A DNA stretch of 64,000 nucleotides, taken from assembly GCA_017651315.1 (NCBI GenBank), contig JAGCDE010000058.1, positions 31,716 through 95,715 on the forward strand, written 5' to 3'. The stretch comes from Bacteroidaceae bacterium. Lineage in GTDB: Bacteria > Bacteroidota > Bacteroidia > Bacteroidales > Bacteroidaceae. The notes below the pieces were generated by a model. It saw only the letters and a program-made list of their open reading frames with translations, was not told where the DNA came from and made no database searches. Within the stretch, counting starts at the first letter, position 1, and the number at the start of each line of letters is the position of its first letter. The translations under genes were made by a program, and so were the position numbers. This document shows positions 57,783-64,000 of this stretch, piece after piece.

Positions 57783-59009
57783 TTAATTATTTGAATCAAG
57801 AATGGATAATTCGCCAGACATAAGTAATGGCAACAGAGTATCTCTCTGCTCTGACAATGTATTTATTTGAGCTCGATTGTGTTTTTGTATATCAAGTAAG
57901 CTCTTATAAATAGAATTAAAAGATTCTATTACACACTTTGGTGGATAAACCAAACTAATAAGAGCAAAATCTTTATAGCCAAGAGTTTGTCTTACTCCTC
58001 CATTAGATCTAGCTAGGACTTCTTCTTTAAACGGTTCTGTCTTTCTGTATAAATCAAAGAAATAATTATATCCGTTTTCACATCTGAATACAACATATAC
58101 AGGGCTAACACATCCATCAAATGGAAAATCGTTAACTCCTAAAGAACCAATATTAACTCTCGCTGGATTATATGCAAAATCCCCAGGTTTAACAATTAGG
58201 TATTTCGCGATACTTTCACTATAAACTTGTTTGGTGAAAAAATCTTCAGAAAGGACCAACTGCCCAGTGTTGATAGGGGAAAGGACTTTAGTAACTTTAT
58301 TATTGCCTACCTTGTCTCGCATCTCGTTGGTAACTTCACCTAACTGTTTAACCGCCCATCCTTCAGGAATCAAACCCATCTCAGTTTTTACGAAATTTCC
58401 ATCTTTAAATGGTTCAAAATCAACAAACCACGACTTATACAGAGCCTGTGCCTGCTCCTCTAAATTATGATTTATGCGATTATTGAGTTCTATTTTGTCA
58501 TCAATTGAAGATAGAATACTGGCAATTTCTTGTTGCCTTTTAAGTGAAGGCAGGTTTATTGTGATATTCTGAATATTTTTTATCGGTAATTTGGGTTGAA
58601 CAGCACCAACAATTCCTTTTGATATTTCGGACTGTCCAACAGGTGATGAAAGGAAGTAGTATAAGTATTTATAATCTAAGCCTTTAAGGTTTACTATCTT
58701 AACGCAATTCTCAGTTAGATTCGCTTTATTGAGTGAAGTGCCAACTATACCAGTTAAGCCAATGGTTCCAACAATAGACAGAAGTATATCACCTTCATCC
58801 ACAATATATCTAGAAATCTGTTTTTGAGTTTCATCATCAACATATTCATAAGATGAATCTAATTCAAGTATTCTTGAAACACCTAAATCTCTAATTCTAA
58901 TATATGGATGACTATTGGGGCTTGTTATCAAACCAATTCCCTTGGGTAATCTTTTACCTCCTTTTATTTCGGATATATCGCCCAGTTTATATGATTTCCA
59001 CTCTTCCAT
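57783..59009 (-). CDS. hsdS: Complete type I specificity subunit HsdS
   Basis: 408 residues with the usual TRD1 (1-150), central conserved helices (LNNRINHNLEEQAQALYKSWF, about 173-195), TRD2 (about 215-365) and distal helices (INTLSEQRDTLLPLLMSGEL). It sets the DNA target of the HsdM/HsdR enzyme. The core recombination site lies within the central region. It is the only intact hsdS and is preceded by the shared TAAATTCTCATT junction. Confidence 0.95.
   Translation of the reverse strand: MEEWKSYKLGDISEIKGGKRLPKGIGLITSPNSHPYIRIRDLGVSRILELDSSYEYVDDETQKQISRYIVDEGDILLSIVGTIGLTGIVGTSLNKANLTENCVKIVNLKGLDYKYLYYFLSSPVGQSEISKGIVGAVQPKLPIKNIQNITINLPSLKRQQEIASILSSIDDKIELNNRINHNLEEQAQALYKSWFVDFEPFKDGNFVKTEMGLIPEGWAVKQLGEVTNEMRDKVGNNKVTKVLSPINTGQLVLSEDFFTKQVYSESIAKYLIVKPGDFAYNPARVNIGSLGVNDFPFDGCVSPVYVVFRCENGYNYFFDLYRKTEPFKEEVLARSNGGVRQTLGYKDFALISLVYPPKCVIESFNSIYKSLLDIQKHNRAQINTLSEQRDTLLPLLMSGELSILDSNN
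58462..58473. other. Recombination core site 2 (inside complete hsdS)
   Basis: The same 12-bp core as at 54908 and 59699. Its upstream arm matches site 3 and its downstream arm (AGAGGA) matches site 1, i.e. it has both arms expected of the unintegrated circular form. Confidence 0.6.
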
Positions 59010-59010
59010 A

Positions 59011-59022
59011 AATGAGAATTTA
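59011..59022 (-). promoter_or_regulatory. Shared junction element TAAATTCTCATT (one of four)
   Basis: Close copies stand before the starts of four consecutive genes: 55454-55465, 56602-56613, 57776-57785 (shorter) and 59011-59022. In each, the TAA is the stop of the preceding gene and the next ATG follows within a few bases. It may act in translation initiation or mark cassette boundaries. Confidence 0.6.
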
Positions 59023-59775
59023 GTTATTAATTGTCATTTTGCCATTCATTAAATGAGGCAATAGCAAATCTCTTTCATTTTTCAAAACACGTATCTCTGC
59101 TTCATTTTTAATCACGCTTTCAAGCATAGGTTTAATAAGGGCAGAGAATGATTGTATGGCTGTTCTATTGTATGGAATACAAATATCCAAGGTTTCTTCG
59201 GCATGGAAACGTTGGTGGCTACCAGTAGCTCCGTTGACGGATGACATGATTTTATCATAAAACATATCACTATTCAGGTAGCACCAACAATATGGGTATG
59301 AATTCCTGTCTAAAGCCTTGTATGCTATAAATTCTGTGGAGCATATAGAATTGAATGGAATGTTATCAATATACCATATCCTCTTAATTCTTGGATTGAG
59401 TTTTGAAAAAAGGATCATATTATTCTCTATAACAAACTTGTTGCTCATTATTTCATGGCCTTTTTGTACTTCTGGCTCTTTTGAATTATCGTAAGCTGGT
59501 AAACTATAGTGAGTAAATATTGTTTCTGGATATTTTTGAGGGTTTATGCTCTTTTTTGAGTATTGTAAAATGGTTCTCAGGGGCTGAACATCCCATCCTT
59601 CAGGTATTACACCTATCTCAGTATTCACAAATTTTTCATCTTTAAACGGCTCAAAATCAACAAACCAAGACTTATACAGAGCCTTCGCCTGGTCCTCTAA
59701 ATTATGATTTCTCGGCTTCTTTCTGGCTGAGATAACATGCCGCTTAGGCCTTGATATGTTGAATGTAGTATTCAT
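59020..59775 (-). CDS. hsdS: C-terminal half HsdS fused to a short leader
   Basis: 251 residues from ATG 59775. The first 23 residues (MNTTFNISRPKRHVISARKK) are unrelated to HsdS; from NHNLEDQAKALYKSWF onward it is the central helix, one target-recognition domain and the distal helices (NERDLLLPHLMNGKM). The switch occurs exactly at the 12-bp core. The ATG overlaps the recombinase stop (TGATG), so a half subunit may be translated. It complements the N-half 4 kb away. Confidence 0.85.
   Translation of the reverse strand: MNTTFNISRPKRHVISARKKPRNHNLEDQAKALYKSWFVDFEPFKDEKFVNTEIGVIPEGWDVQPLRTILQYSKKSINPQKYPETIFTHYSLPAYDNSKEPEVQKGHEIMSNKFVIENNMILFSKLNPRIKRIWYIDNIPFNSICSTEFIAYKALDRNSYPYCWCYLNSDMFYDKIMSSVNGATGSHQRFHAEETLDICIPYNRTAIQSFSALIKPMLESVIKNEAEIRVLKNERDLLLPHLMNGKMTINN
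59699..59710. other. Recombination core site 1 (predicted left junction)
   Basis: Coding-strand AAATCATAATTT, 65 bp downstream of the recombinase stop. The upstream arm (GCCGAG) is unique; the downstream arm AGAGGA matches site 2. Confidence 0.6.
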
Positions 59776-60767
59776 CAAGCCAAGAATTTGCGGTGTGATA
59801 GTTTTACATTTGTTTGATTCACCATGGCGTAGCGCATGGTGGTATCAATCTTTACGTGTCCCAGGAGTTTCTGCACTTGCTCTACTGGCATTCCCTTATC
59901 TATGGCCATAGTGGCCAGTGTCCGGCGGAACTTGTGTGGATGTATTCGTGGCACCTTAAGGCTGCGGCCAAGCTGACGCAAACGCACCTCAACACCTGAT
60001 ATCTGTAGTCTCTCGTGCGGTTTGTCAAGCGTTACAAACAGCGCCTGGTTCTTATCCTTGCGGCTCTTCAGGTACTGCTGCAGGTGTATCTTGGCTCTGG
60101 CATTAAAATACACCATACGTTCCTTGTTACCCTTACCAAATACTATGCATTCGCGTTCCTGGAAGTTTACGTCTGCACGGTTCAACTTTACCAGTTCACC
60201 CACGCGCATACCGGTAGAGGAGAGCAGGTCTATTATGGCCAGGTCACGTATGTTCTTGCAGTTGTCACGCAGTATCTCCATATTCTCATCAGATATGGTC
60301 TCTTTTACCTGCTCGCCGGTCTTTACCTTGTGAATCCTGCGTACGGGACTCTTAAGGATGAAATCCTCATCCTCCAACCAGGAGAAGAATGATGAGAATA
60401 TCCTACGTATGTTATCTATCGTTACCTTGCTGGACTTGTGCTTTTTCTGGAATACTGCCAAATATGCTCTCAGGTCATCGGTTGTATATTCCTTTACGGC
60501 TTTAGGCATATAACGGAACAGTTGCCTGATGGTTGTCTCGTAATACTTGATGGTTTTCTGTGAGCATCCTTCCACAAGCTTTGCTGACAGGAATATCTCC
60601 AGTAGGCGGTTGTTGGAGATAATATCCTCCTGGACCTTATCTCCATCAGCAATGAGCGTATAGCTGGACAGTGTCTGCAGTAAGACGCTGCTCAACTGGG
60701 TCATTTGATCTACTGTTAGTGTTCCGGACATCGCTTCGGTAATCTGGGTGATAAAAGTTTCTTTCAT
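59775..60767 (-). CDS. Tyrosine recombinase
   Basis: 330 residues. N-terminal SAM-like core-binding domain, then a catalytic domain with Arg in STGMRVGEL (about residue 187), Lys in GKGNKERMV, HPHKFRRT (about 275), LLGHVKIDTT and the nucleophile Tyr in MRYAMVN (about 312). A GAGG sequence precedes the ATG. Lying between hsdM and the hsdS cassettes, it is the likely agent of recombination at the core sites; such recombinases drive hsdS shuffling in Bacteroidales. Confidence 0.93.
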   Translation of the reverse strand: MKETFITQITEAMSGTLTVDQMTQLSSVLLQTLSSYTLIADGDKVQEDIISNNRLLEIFLSAKLVEGCSQKTIKYYETTIRQLFRYMPKAVKEYTTDDLRAYLAVFQKKHKSSKVTIDNIRRIFSSFFSWLEDEDFILKSPVRRIHKVKTGEQVKETISDENMEILRDNCKNIRDLAIIDLLSSTGMRVGELVKLNRADVNFQERECIVFGKGNKERMVYFNARAKIHLQQYLKSRKDKNQALFVTLDKPHERLQISGVEVRLRQLGRSLKVPRIHPHKFRRTLATMAIDKGMPVEQVQKLLGHVKIDTTMRYAMVNQTNVKLSHRKFLA

Positions 60768-60806
60768 ATCCTCATTGTTTTAAGTTTAACAAAGAGGACC
60801 AAAATA

Positions 60807-62312
60807 CTACTTTAGTTCAAATCCAATGGAGGCAAGCTGCTTGCGAATCTCATCCTCCAGCTCGTGTGACTGTTTGAACAAGTCAGACAGCTCGCTGGTC
60901 AGTCTGGTCATCTTCTCCTCAAACGGCTCACCGTCATCCTCTGTCTCAGCAATGCCTACATATCGTCCGGGGGTGAGGATATAATCCTGCTTGGCAATGT
61001 CATCAAGTGTGGCCACTGCGCAGAATCCCTTCTCATCTTCCAGATCTCCGGCTACATACTTATCGTATGTGCCGGCTATCTTCATTATGTCATCCTCAGT
61101 AAGTTCACGCAGGCGGCGTGTAACCATTGTGCCAAGGTTACGTGCATCAATAAACAGAGTCTTACCAGGCTGCTTCTTTGCTCGGTTCAGGAACCACAAC
61201 GATACCGGTATGCCGGTAGAGTAGAACAGCTGGCTGGGCAGAGCCACAATGCACTCCACAAGGTCAGCCTTCAGGATGTTCTCTCTAATGGTTCCTTCAC
61301 CGCCACTCTGTGATGATAGTGAACCATTGGCCAGCACCATACCAATCTTACCAACTGGCGAAAGGTGGTGTATCATGTGCTGCAGCCAGGCAAAGTTTGC
61401 ATTACCGGCAGGCGGAATACCATACTTCCAGCGTACATCTTCCTGCAGCTTATCTGCTCCCCAGTCGCTCATATTGAACGGGGGATTGGCCATAACAAAG
61501 TCAGCCTTAAGGGTGGGGTGCTGGTCGTGCAGGAAAGAGTCCTCATTGGCTTCGCCCAAATCTGCATCGATACCGCGTATAGCCAGATTCATGTGAGCCA
61601 TCTTCCAAGTGGTAGGATTGCTCTCCTGACCAAACACAGATATGTCATTTATCCTTCCGTGATGGCGGTCTATAAACTTAGCGCTCTGTACAAACATGCC
61701 TCCGGAACCGCAGGCAGGGTCAAACACACGGCCGTGATAAGGCTTCAGTACTTCAACCAGAGTACGTACTATGCAAGAGGGGGTATAGAATTCACCGGCA
61801 TTCTTGCCTTCCTGTGAAGCGAACATTGACAGGCAGTACTCATACGTACGTCCCAGGATATCCTTACTGTCGCCGTGTTCCTTCATGTTGATGTTGGTGA
61901 ACAGGTCCACCACATCACCCAAGCGCTGCTTATTGAGCTCGGGACGTGCAAAGTTCTTAGGCAGGATTCCCTTCAGGCGCACGTTCTCGCTCTCAATCAG
62001 ACGCATGGCATTGTCAATCTTAATACCAACTTCCGGAGTGTGGGCTGCGTTTGCAATCACTTCCCAACGGGCATCCTGCGGAACCCAGAATATATTAGCA
62101 CTGGTATATTCGTCCTTGTCTTCCTCCATGCCGTAGCCCTCGGCTACAAGCTCATCATACTTCTGCTCAAATCGGTCAGATATATACTTTAGGAAAATCA
62201 ATCCAAGCACCACATGCTTGTACTCGGACGCATCCATACTTCCTCTCAAAACGTCTGCTGCATTCCAGATCTGTTTCTCAAAACCTACATCCGCTGTATT
62301 AGTCTTTGCCAT
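60807..62312 (-). CDS. hsdM: Type I methyltransferase HsdM
   Basis: 501 residues from ATG 62312; a TTG two codons upstream is less likely. N-terminal HsdM_N helices, then the methylase fold with FDPACGSGGMFV (SAM binding) and NPPF (about residue 278), indicating N6-adenine methylation. First gene of the restriction operon. HsdS supplies target specificity and HsdR cleavage. Confidence 0.96.
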   Translation of the reverse strand: MAKTNTADVGFEKQIWNAADVLRGSMDASEYKHVVLGLIFLKYISDRFEQKYDELVAEGYGMEEDKDEYTSANIFWVPQDARWEVIANAAHTPEVGIKIDNAMRLIESENVRLKGILPKNFARPELNKQRLGDVVDLFTNINMKEHGDSKDILGRTYEYCLSMFASQEGKNAGEFYTPSCIVRTLVEVLKPYHGRVFDPACGSGGMFVQSAKFIDRHHGRINDISVFGQESNPTTWKMAHMNLAIRGIDADLGEANEDSFLHDQHPTLKADFVMANPPFNMSDWGADKLQEDVRWKYGIPPAGNANFAWLQHMIHHLSPVGKIGMVLANGSLSSQSGGEGTIRENILKADLVECIVALPSQLFYSTGIPVSLWFLNRAKKQPGKTLFIDARNLGTMVTRRLRELTEDDIMKIAGTYDKYVAGDLEDEKGFCAVATLDDIAKQDYILTPGRYVGIAETEDDGEPFEEKMTRLTSELSDLFKQSHELEDEIRKQLASIGFELK

Positions 62313-62332
62313 ACTCAATTAGTGCTATTCTA

Positions 62333-62340
62333 CAAAAGTA
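62333..62340 (-). promoter_or_regulatory. -7 element of the hsdM operon promoter
   Basis: TACTTTTG on the minus strand, 20 bp before the ATG. The upstream spacer is T-rich without a clear -33. Confidence 0.45.
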
Positions 62341-62773
62341 TGTAAAAAATAAAAATATGTAGGGCGTTATCTAAATACATTTTTTGAGACTACTCAAAAA
62401 AGGCACACATTCCAGTGTTGAAGCTTTCTAAATCCTTACGGATTCCAATCCTTTTCCAATATTATAAAACAACATCTACTATTGTTAAAAAGTGGTTCTC
62501 AGTGGTAAAAAAGCGAAGCCCACGTGCAGAAATATGGGTTAGTCCTTCACACAAACAACATTTCTTATCTTTTAGAATCTGTTTTTTTCCGTGAAAATTA
62601 TTATGGTCTGTTTTTTTCATCTGTCTTCGCCGGTTTGAGGGCGTAATGGAGGTCCATTATAACCGAAAGTTTTCTTTAAGCCAGACGAACAGAGGGAACT
62701 TGTTCACTCTGTCGTGGCGAGAAAACTTCGAATAATAATTCAAAAGCGGTGGAAACAGAGGGAAAAAGAGGCC

Positions 62774-62809
62774 GTAAGAAATTCATGGAAACAAATCAAA
62801 ACAGATTCT
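62774..62809. repeat. 36-bp dispersed repeat, copy 2
   Basis: Identical to 18188-18223 over 36 bases in direct orientation. It lies downstream of the smalltalk-type gene and its terminator. Confidence 0.85.
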
Positions 62810-62851
62810 TAGTCTATGAAAATGACATTGACTGTAAGTTTCAATAAGAAA

Positions 62852-62884
62852 GAGGCCGGCTAATACAGTATCTTAGCCGGTCTC
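62852..62884 (-). terminator. Terminator of the HU-smalltalk genes
   Basis: GAGGCCGGCTAA pairs with TTAGCCGGTCTC (12 bp with one G-U) around a 9-nt loop, followed on the minus strand by TTTCTTATT. Confidence 0.7.
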
Positions 62885-62922
62885 CTTCTCCTGTCGGGCC
62901 TTCAGTTTAAAGGCCGGTGTGT

Positions 62923-63039
62923 TCAAAACGTAAAGGGTCCGTAACCCATGCAGCTGGTAGTGGTCAGTGCCGTGACAAAGGCTGTCAGGGCTGCAACCAG
63001 AACCTTCACTACAATCTCAACCACTCGTTTCTTGTCCAT
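62923..63039 (-). CDS. Smalltalk-type small protein
   Basis: 38 codons starting MDKKRVVEIVVKVLVAALTA and ending around TSCMGYGPF. The basic start, single hydrophobic helix and terminal SCM match the Bacteroidetes smalltalk family. These peptides usually sit between an HU-like gene and an N-acetylmuramoyl-L-alanine amidase. Here the HU-like gene is present but no amidase follows. Function unknown. Confidence 0.8.
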   Translation of the reverse strand: MDKKRVVEIVVKVLVAALTAFVTALTTTSCMGYGPFTF

Positions 63040-63070
63040 GATATCAGATTTTTAAAGGTGAGTATTGGAA

Positions 63071-63710
63071 TCAGTCGCCTTCACCGTTGCCGGAGCCGCC
63101 GTTTGAGTCAGAGTCTCCTCCGCCGTTCTCGCCGCTGCCTTCGTTGGTGTCACCTCCGCCGTTCTCGCTGCCGCCGTTTGCATTTTCATCGCCGCCGTTG
63201 GTATCACCGCCTCCGTTGGTGTTCTCGTCCTCATCGGAGCCGCCGTTCACATCCTGTTCCGGATCCTCCACGGTGCCGGGGTCGGTGCTTGTCACGCGCC
63301 TGACCTCATTGCCGTTGCGGTCGTAGCAGGTTATCTGAATGGTGGTGCCGGCCAGCTCGTCCTTGAGGTCGGTCGTGGGGGGTGAAAATGATCCGTCGGC
63401 TGGAGATAAGGCTTGTCTTTACCTCATTCACGCTGGCGCAGCTCTTGGCTTTGAGGCCGAACCTCATGGTTCCGAGTCCGGGCAGAGCCACGCTGTGGCC
63501 TTCGGTGGCCCAGGCCTTGATGACCTCGCCTGCGGCATCCCAGCAGGCCTGCATCACTCCGCGGCTCACCCCTGAGCGCAGGGCCGCCTCCCTGATGACC
63601 TTGTCCTGGGACAGAGGCGTGTAGAGCTCGGGAATCATCACATAGCGATAGGAATCGGCATACTTGCCAATCTTGATCAGCTGTTCTCTTGCTTTTACTT
63701 TAAGTGCCAT
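63071..63710 (-). pseudogene. HU-like DNA-binding protein, frameshifted in a C tract
   Basis: The first frame gives an HU-type DNA-binding domain (MALKVKAREQLIKIGKYADS; LPGLGTMRFGL) up to SRRIIFTP. A run of six C on the coding strand (63377-63382) then throws translation into an early stop at 63306. With five C the frame continues TTDLKDELAGT, QITCYDRNGNEVRRVTS and a C-terminal tail of Gly-Gly-Asn-Asp/Glu repeats to 63071, giving about 213 residues. It may be phase-variable, decayed, or a homopolymer sequencing error. Confidence 0.8.
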
Positions 63711-64000
63711 AATCGGTGTTTTAAATGGTTAATTGTTAAAAAATGTTTTTCGCTTATCAGGCCAAGTGCCGGAATGCGCGCCGTTCCCTCTCCCTGGTTG
63801 ACGTGACAAAGATATGCAGGGGCCTTTGCGGTTTTCGAATAAAAGCGCACTTTTTTACGCGCTAACTAGAAAAATTTTTTTCTCTAACTAGGGAGTAAAT
63901 TTTTCCAGGCTAAGGCGCGGTTTTTTTGTTGCGTTGCAGTTGTTGCAGTTCAAAACCGAGCATCAAATAGTCCAAAACGAAATATTATATTTATATATAA
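63711..64000. other. Upstream region of the HU-like gene
   Basis: Contains a TATCTTTG -7 element on the minus strand at 63807-63814, giving a leader of about 95 nt. Further out are two CTAACTAG copies, each next to A/T runs, and a GTTGCAGTT repeat near 63935. No gene is seen before the window end. Confidence 0.5.

Larger units (their letters stand above)
62341..62922. other. Non-coding stretch at the right edge of the defence island
   Basis: No coding potential is evident. It holds a TTTTTTGAG-ACTA-CTCAAAAAA palindrome (62380-62401) close to the hsdM promoter, which could be an operator or terminator. It also holds two TCTGTTTTTTTC copies near 62578 and 62611, the second copy of the 36-bp repeat, and the terminator of the smalltalk gene. 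Confidence 0.6.

Noticed and set aside
54898-59775. Classical inversion-based hsdS shufflon
   Set aside because: All three hsdS segments and all three core copies are on the same strand. I found no inverted copy of the core, so inversion is not supported in this arrangement.
18188-62809. The 36-bp repeats as att sites of one large excisable element
   Set aside because: The interval contains essential genes (rpsB, tsf, rplM, gmk, ispF), so excision would be lethal. It cannot be a simple mobile island.
63052-63326. Plus-strand Pro/Ser-rich frames near the HU tail
   Set aside because: They are the reverse complement of the Gly/Asn/Asp repeat tail and have no start signals.
1-64000. CRISPR arrays, tRNA and rRNA genes
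   Set aside because: Intergenic regions were checked by eye; no regular spaced repeats, cloverleaf-like sequences or rRNA segments were found.

Overview
The window is a chromosomal segment from a member of the Bacteroidales. The evidence is a partial SprA and adjacent PorU and PorV (type IX secretion), DUF4290, a smalltalk-type peptide beside an HU-like protein, a reverse-type rubrerythrin, MurA with Asp in place of the usual Cys, and many promoters of the Bacteroidetes form TTTG/TTG-N18-19-TAnnTTTG. Housekeeping genes are fairly GC-rich. A T9SS-bearing lineage such as a Prevotellaceae relative would fit, but I cannot name a genus. I saw no rRNA, tRNA or CRISPR array.

Layout. 1-18.1 kb: sprA (5' end missing), cca, a lipoprotein gene, an eight-gene minus-strand operon (tsaB, DUF4290, murA, rimM, M23 peptidase, dxr, rseP, NSS transporter) and rubrerythrin. 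18.2-27.0 kb: a frameshifted CpsB-type phosphatase, then three minus-strand genes: an AT-rich membrane-anchored STAND-like NTPase, a triple-AAA ATPase whose first module is degenerate, and a TPR protein. 27.1-41.1 kb: core genes again (yicC-gmk-nadD; a FAH-family gene with porU, porV and ispF; a SUI1/YciH factor; a fused ResB/CcsA protein; rpsB-tsf with a duplicated terminator region; rplM-rpsI). 41.4-42.5 kb: an Rpn/PD-(D/E)XK nuclease gene with a structured leader.

42.7-62.3 kb is a defence island on the minus strand. Its first part is a type I Zorya-like operon, zorA-zorB-zorC-zorD, extended by a 39-residue acidic peptide and a SprT-like zinc protease. Its second part is a type I restriction-modification locus: hsdM, tyrosine recombinase, a C-terminal half hsdS, a complete hsdS, two DUF1016/YhcG-type nucleases, an N-terminal half hsdS, hsdR and a GIY-YIG protein.

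The most striking result is the topology of the hsdS locus. Three directly repeated copies of a 12-bp core (AAATCATAATTT on the coding strand) lie at the start of the C-half, in the middle of the complete hsdS, and at the end of the N-half. Recombination between the outer two copies would release a circle of about 4.8 kb and join the two halves in frame into an intact hsdS. The locus therefore reads as an integrated circular specificity cassette next to its likely recombinase. Both DUF1016 genes also carry duplicated palindromes at the same interdomain position. Every gene junction inside the predicted circle uses nearly the same 10-12-nt element.

62.4-64.0 kb holds a non-coding stretch, a 36-bp repeat shared with 18.2 kb, a smalltalk-type peptide, and an HU-like gene frameshifted in a C tract.
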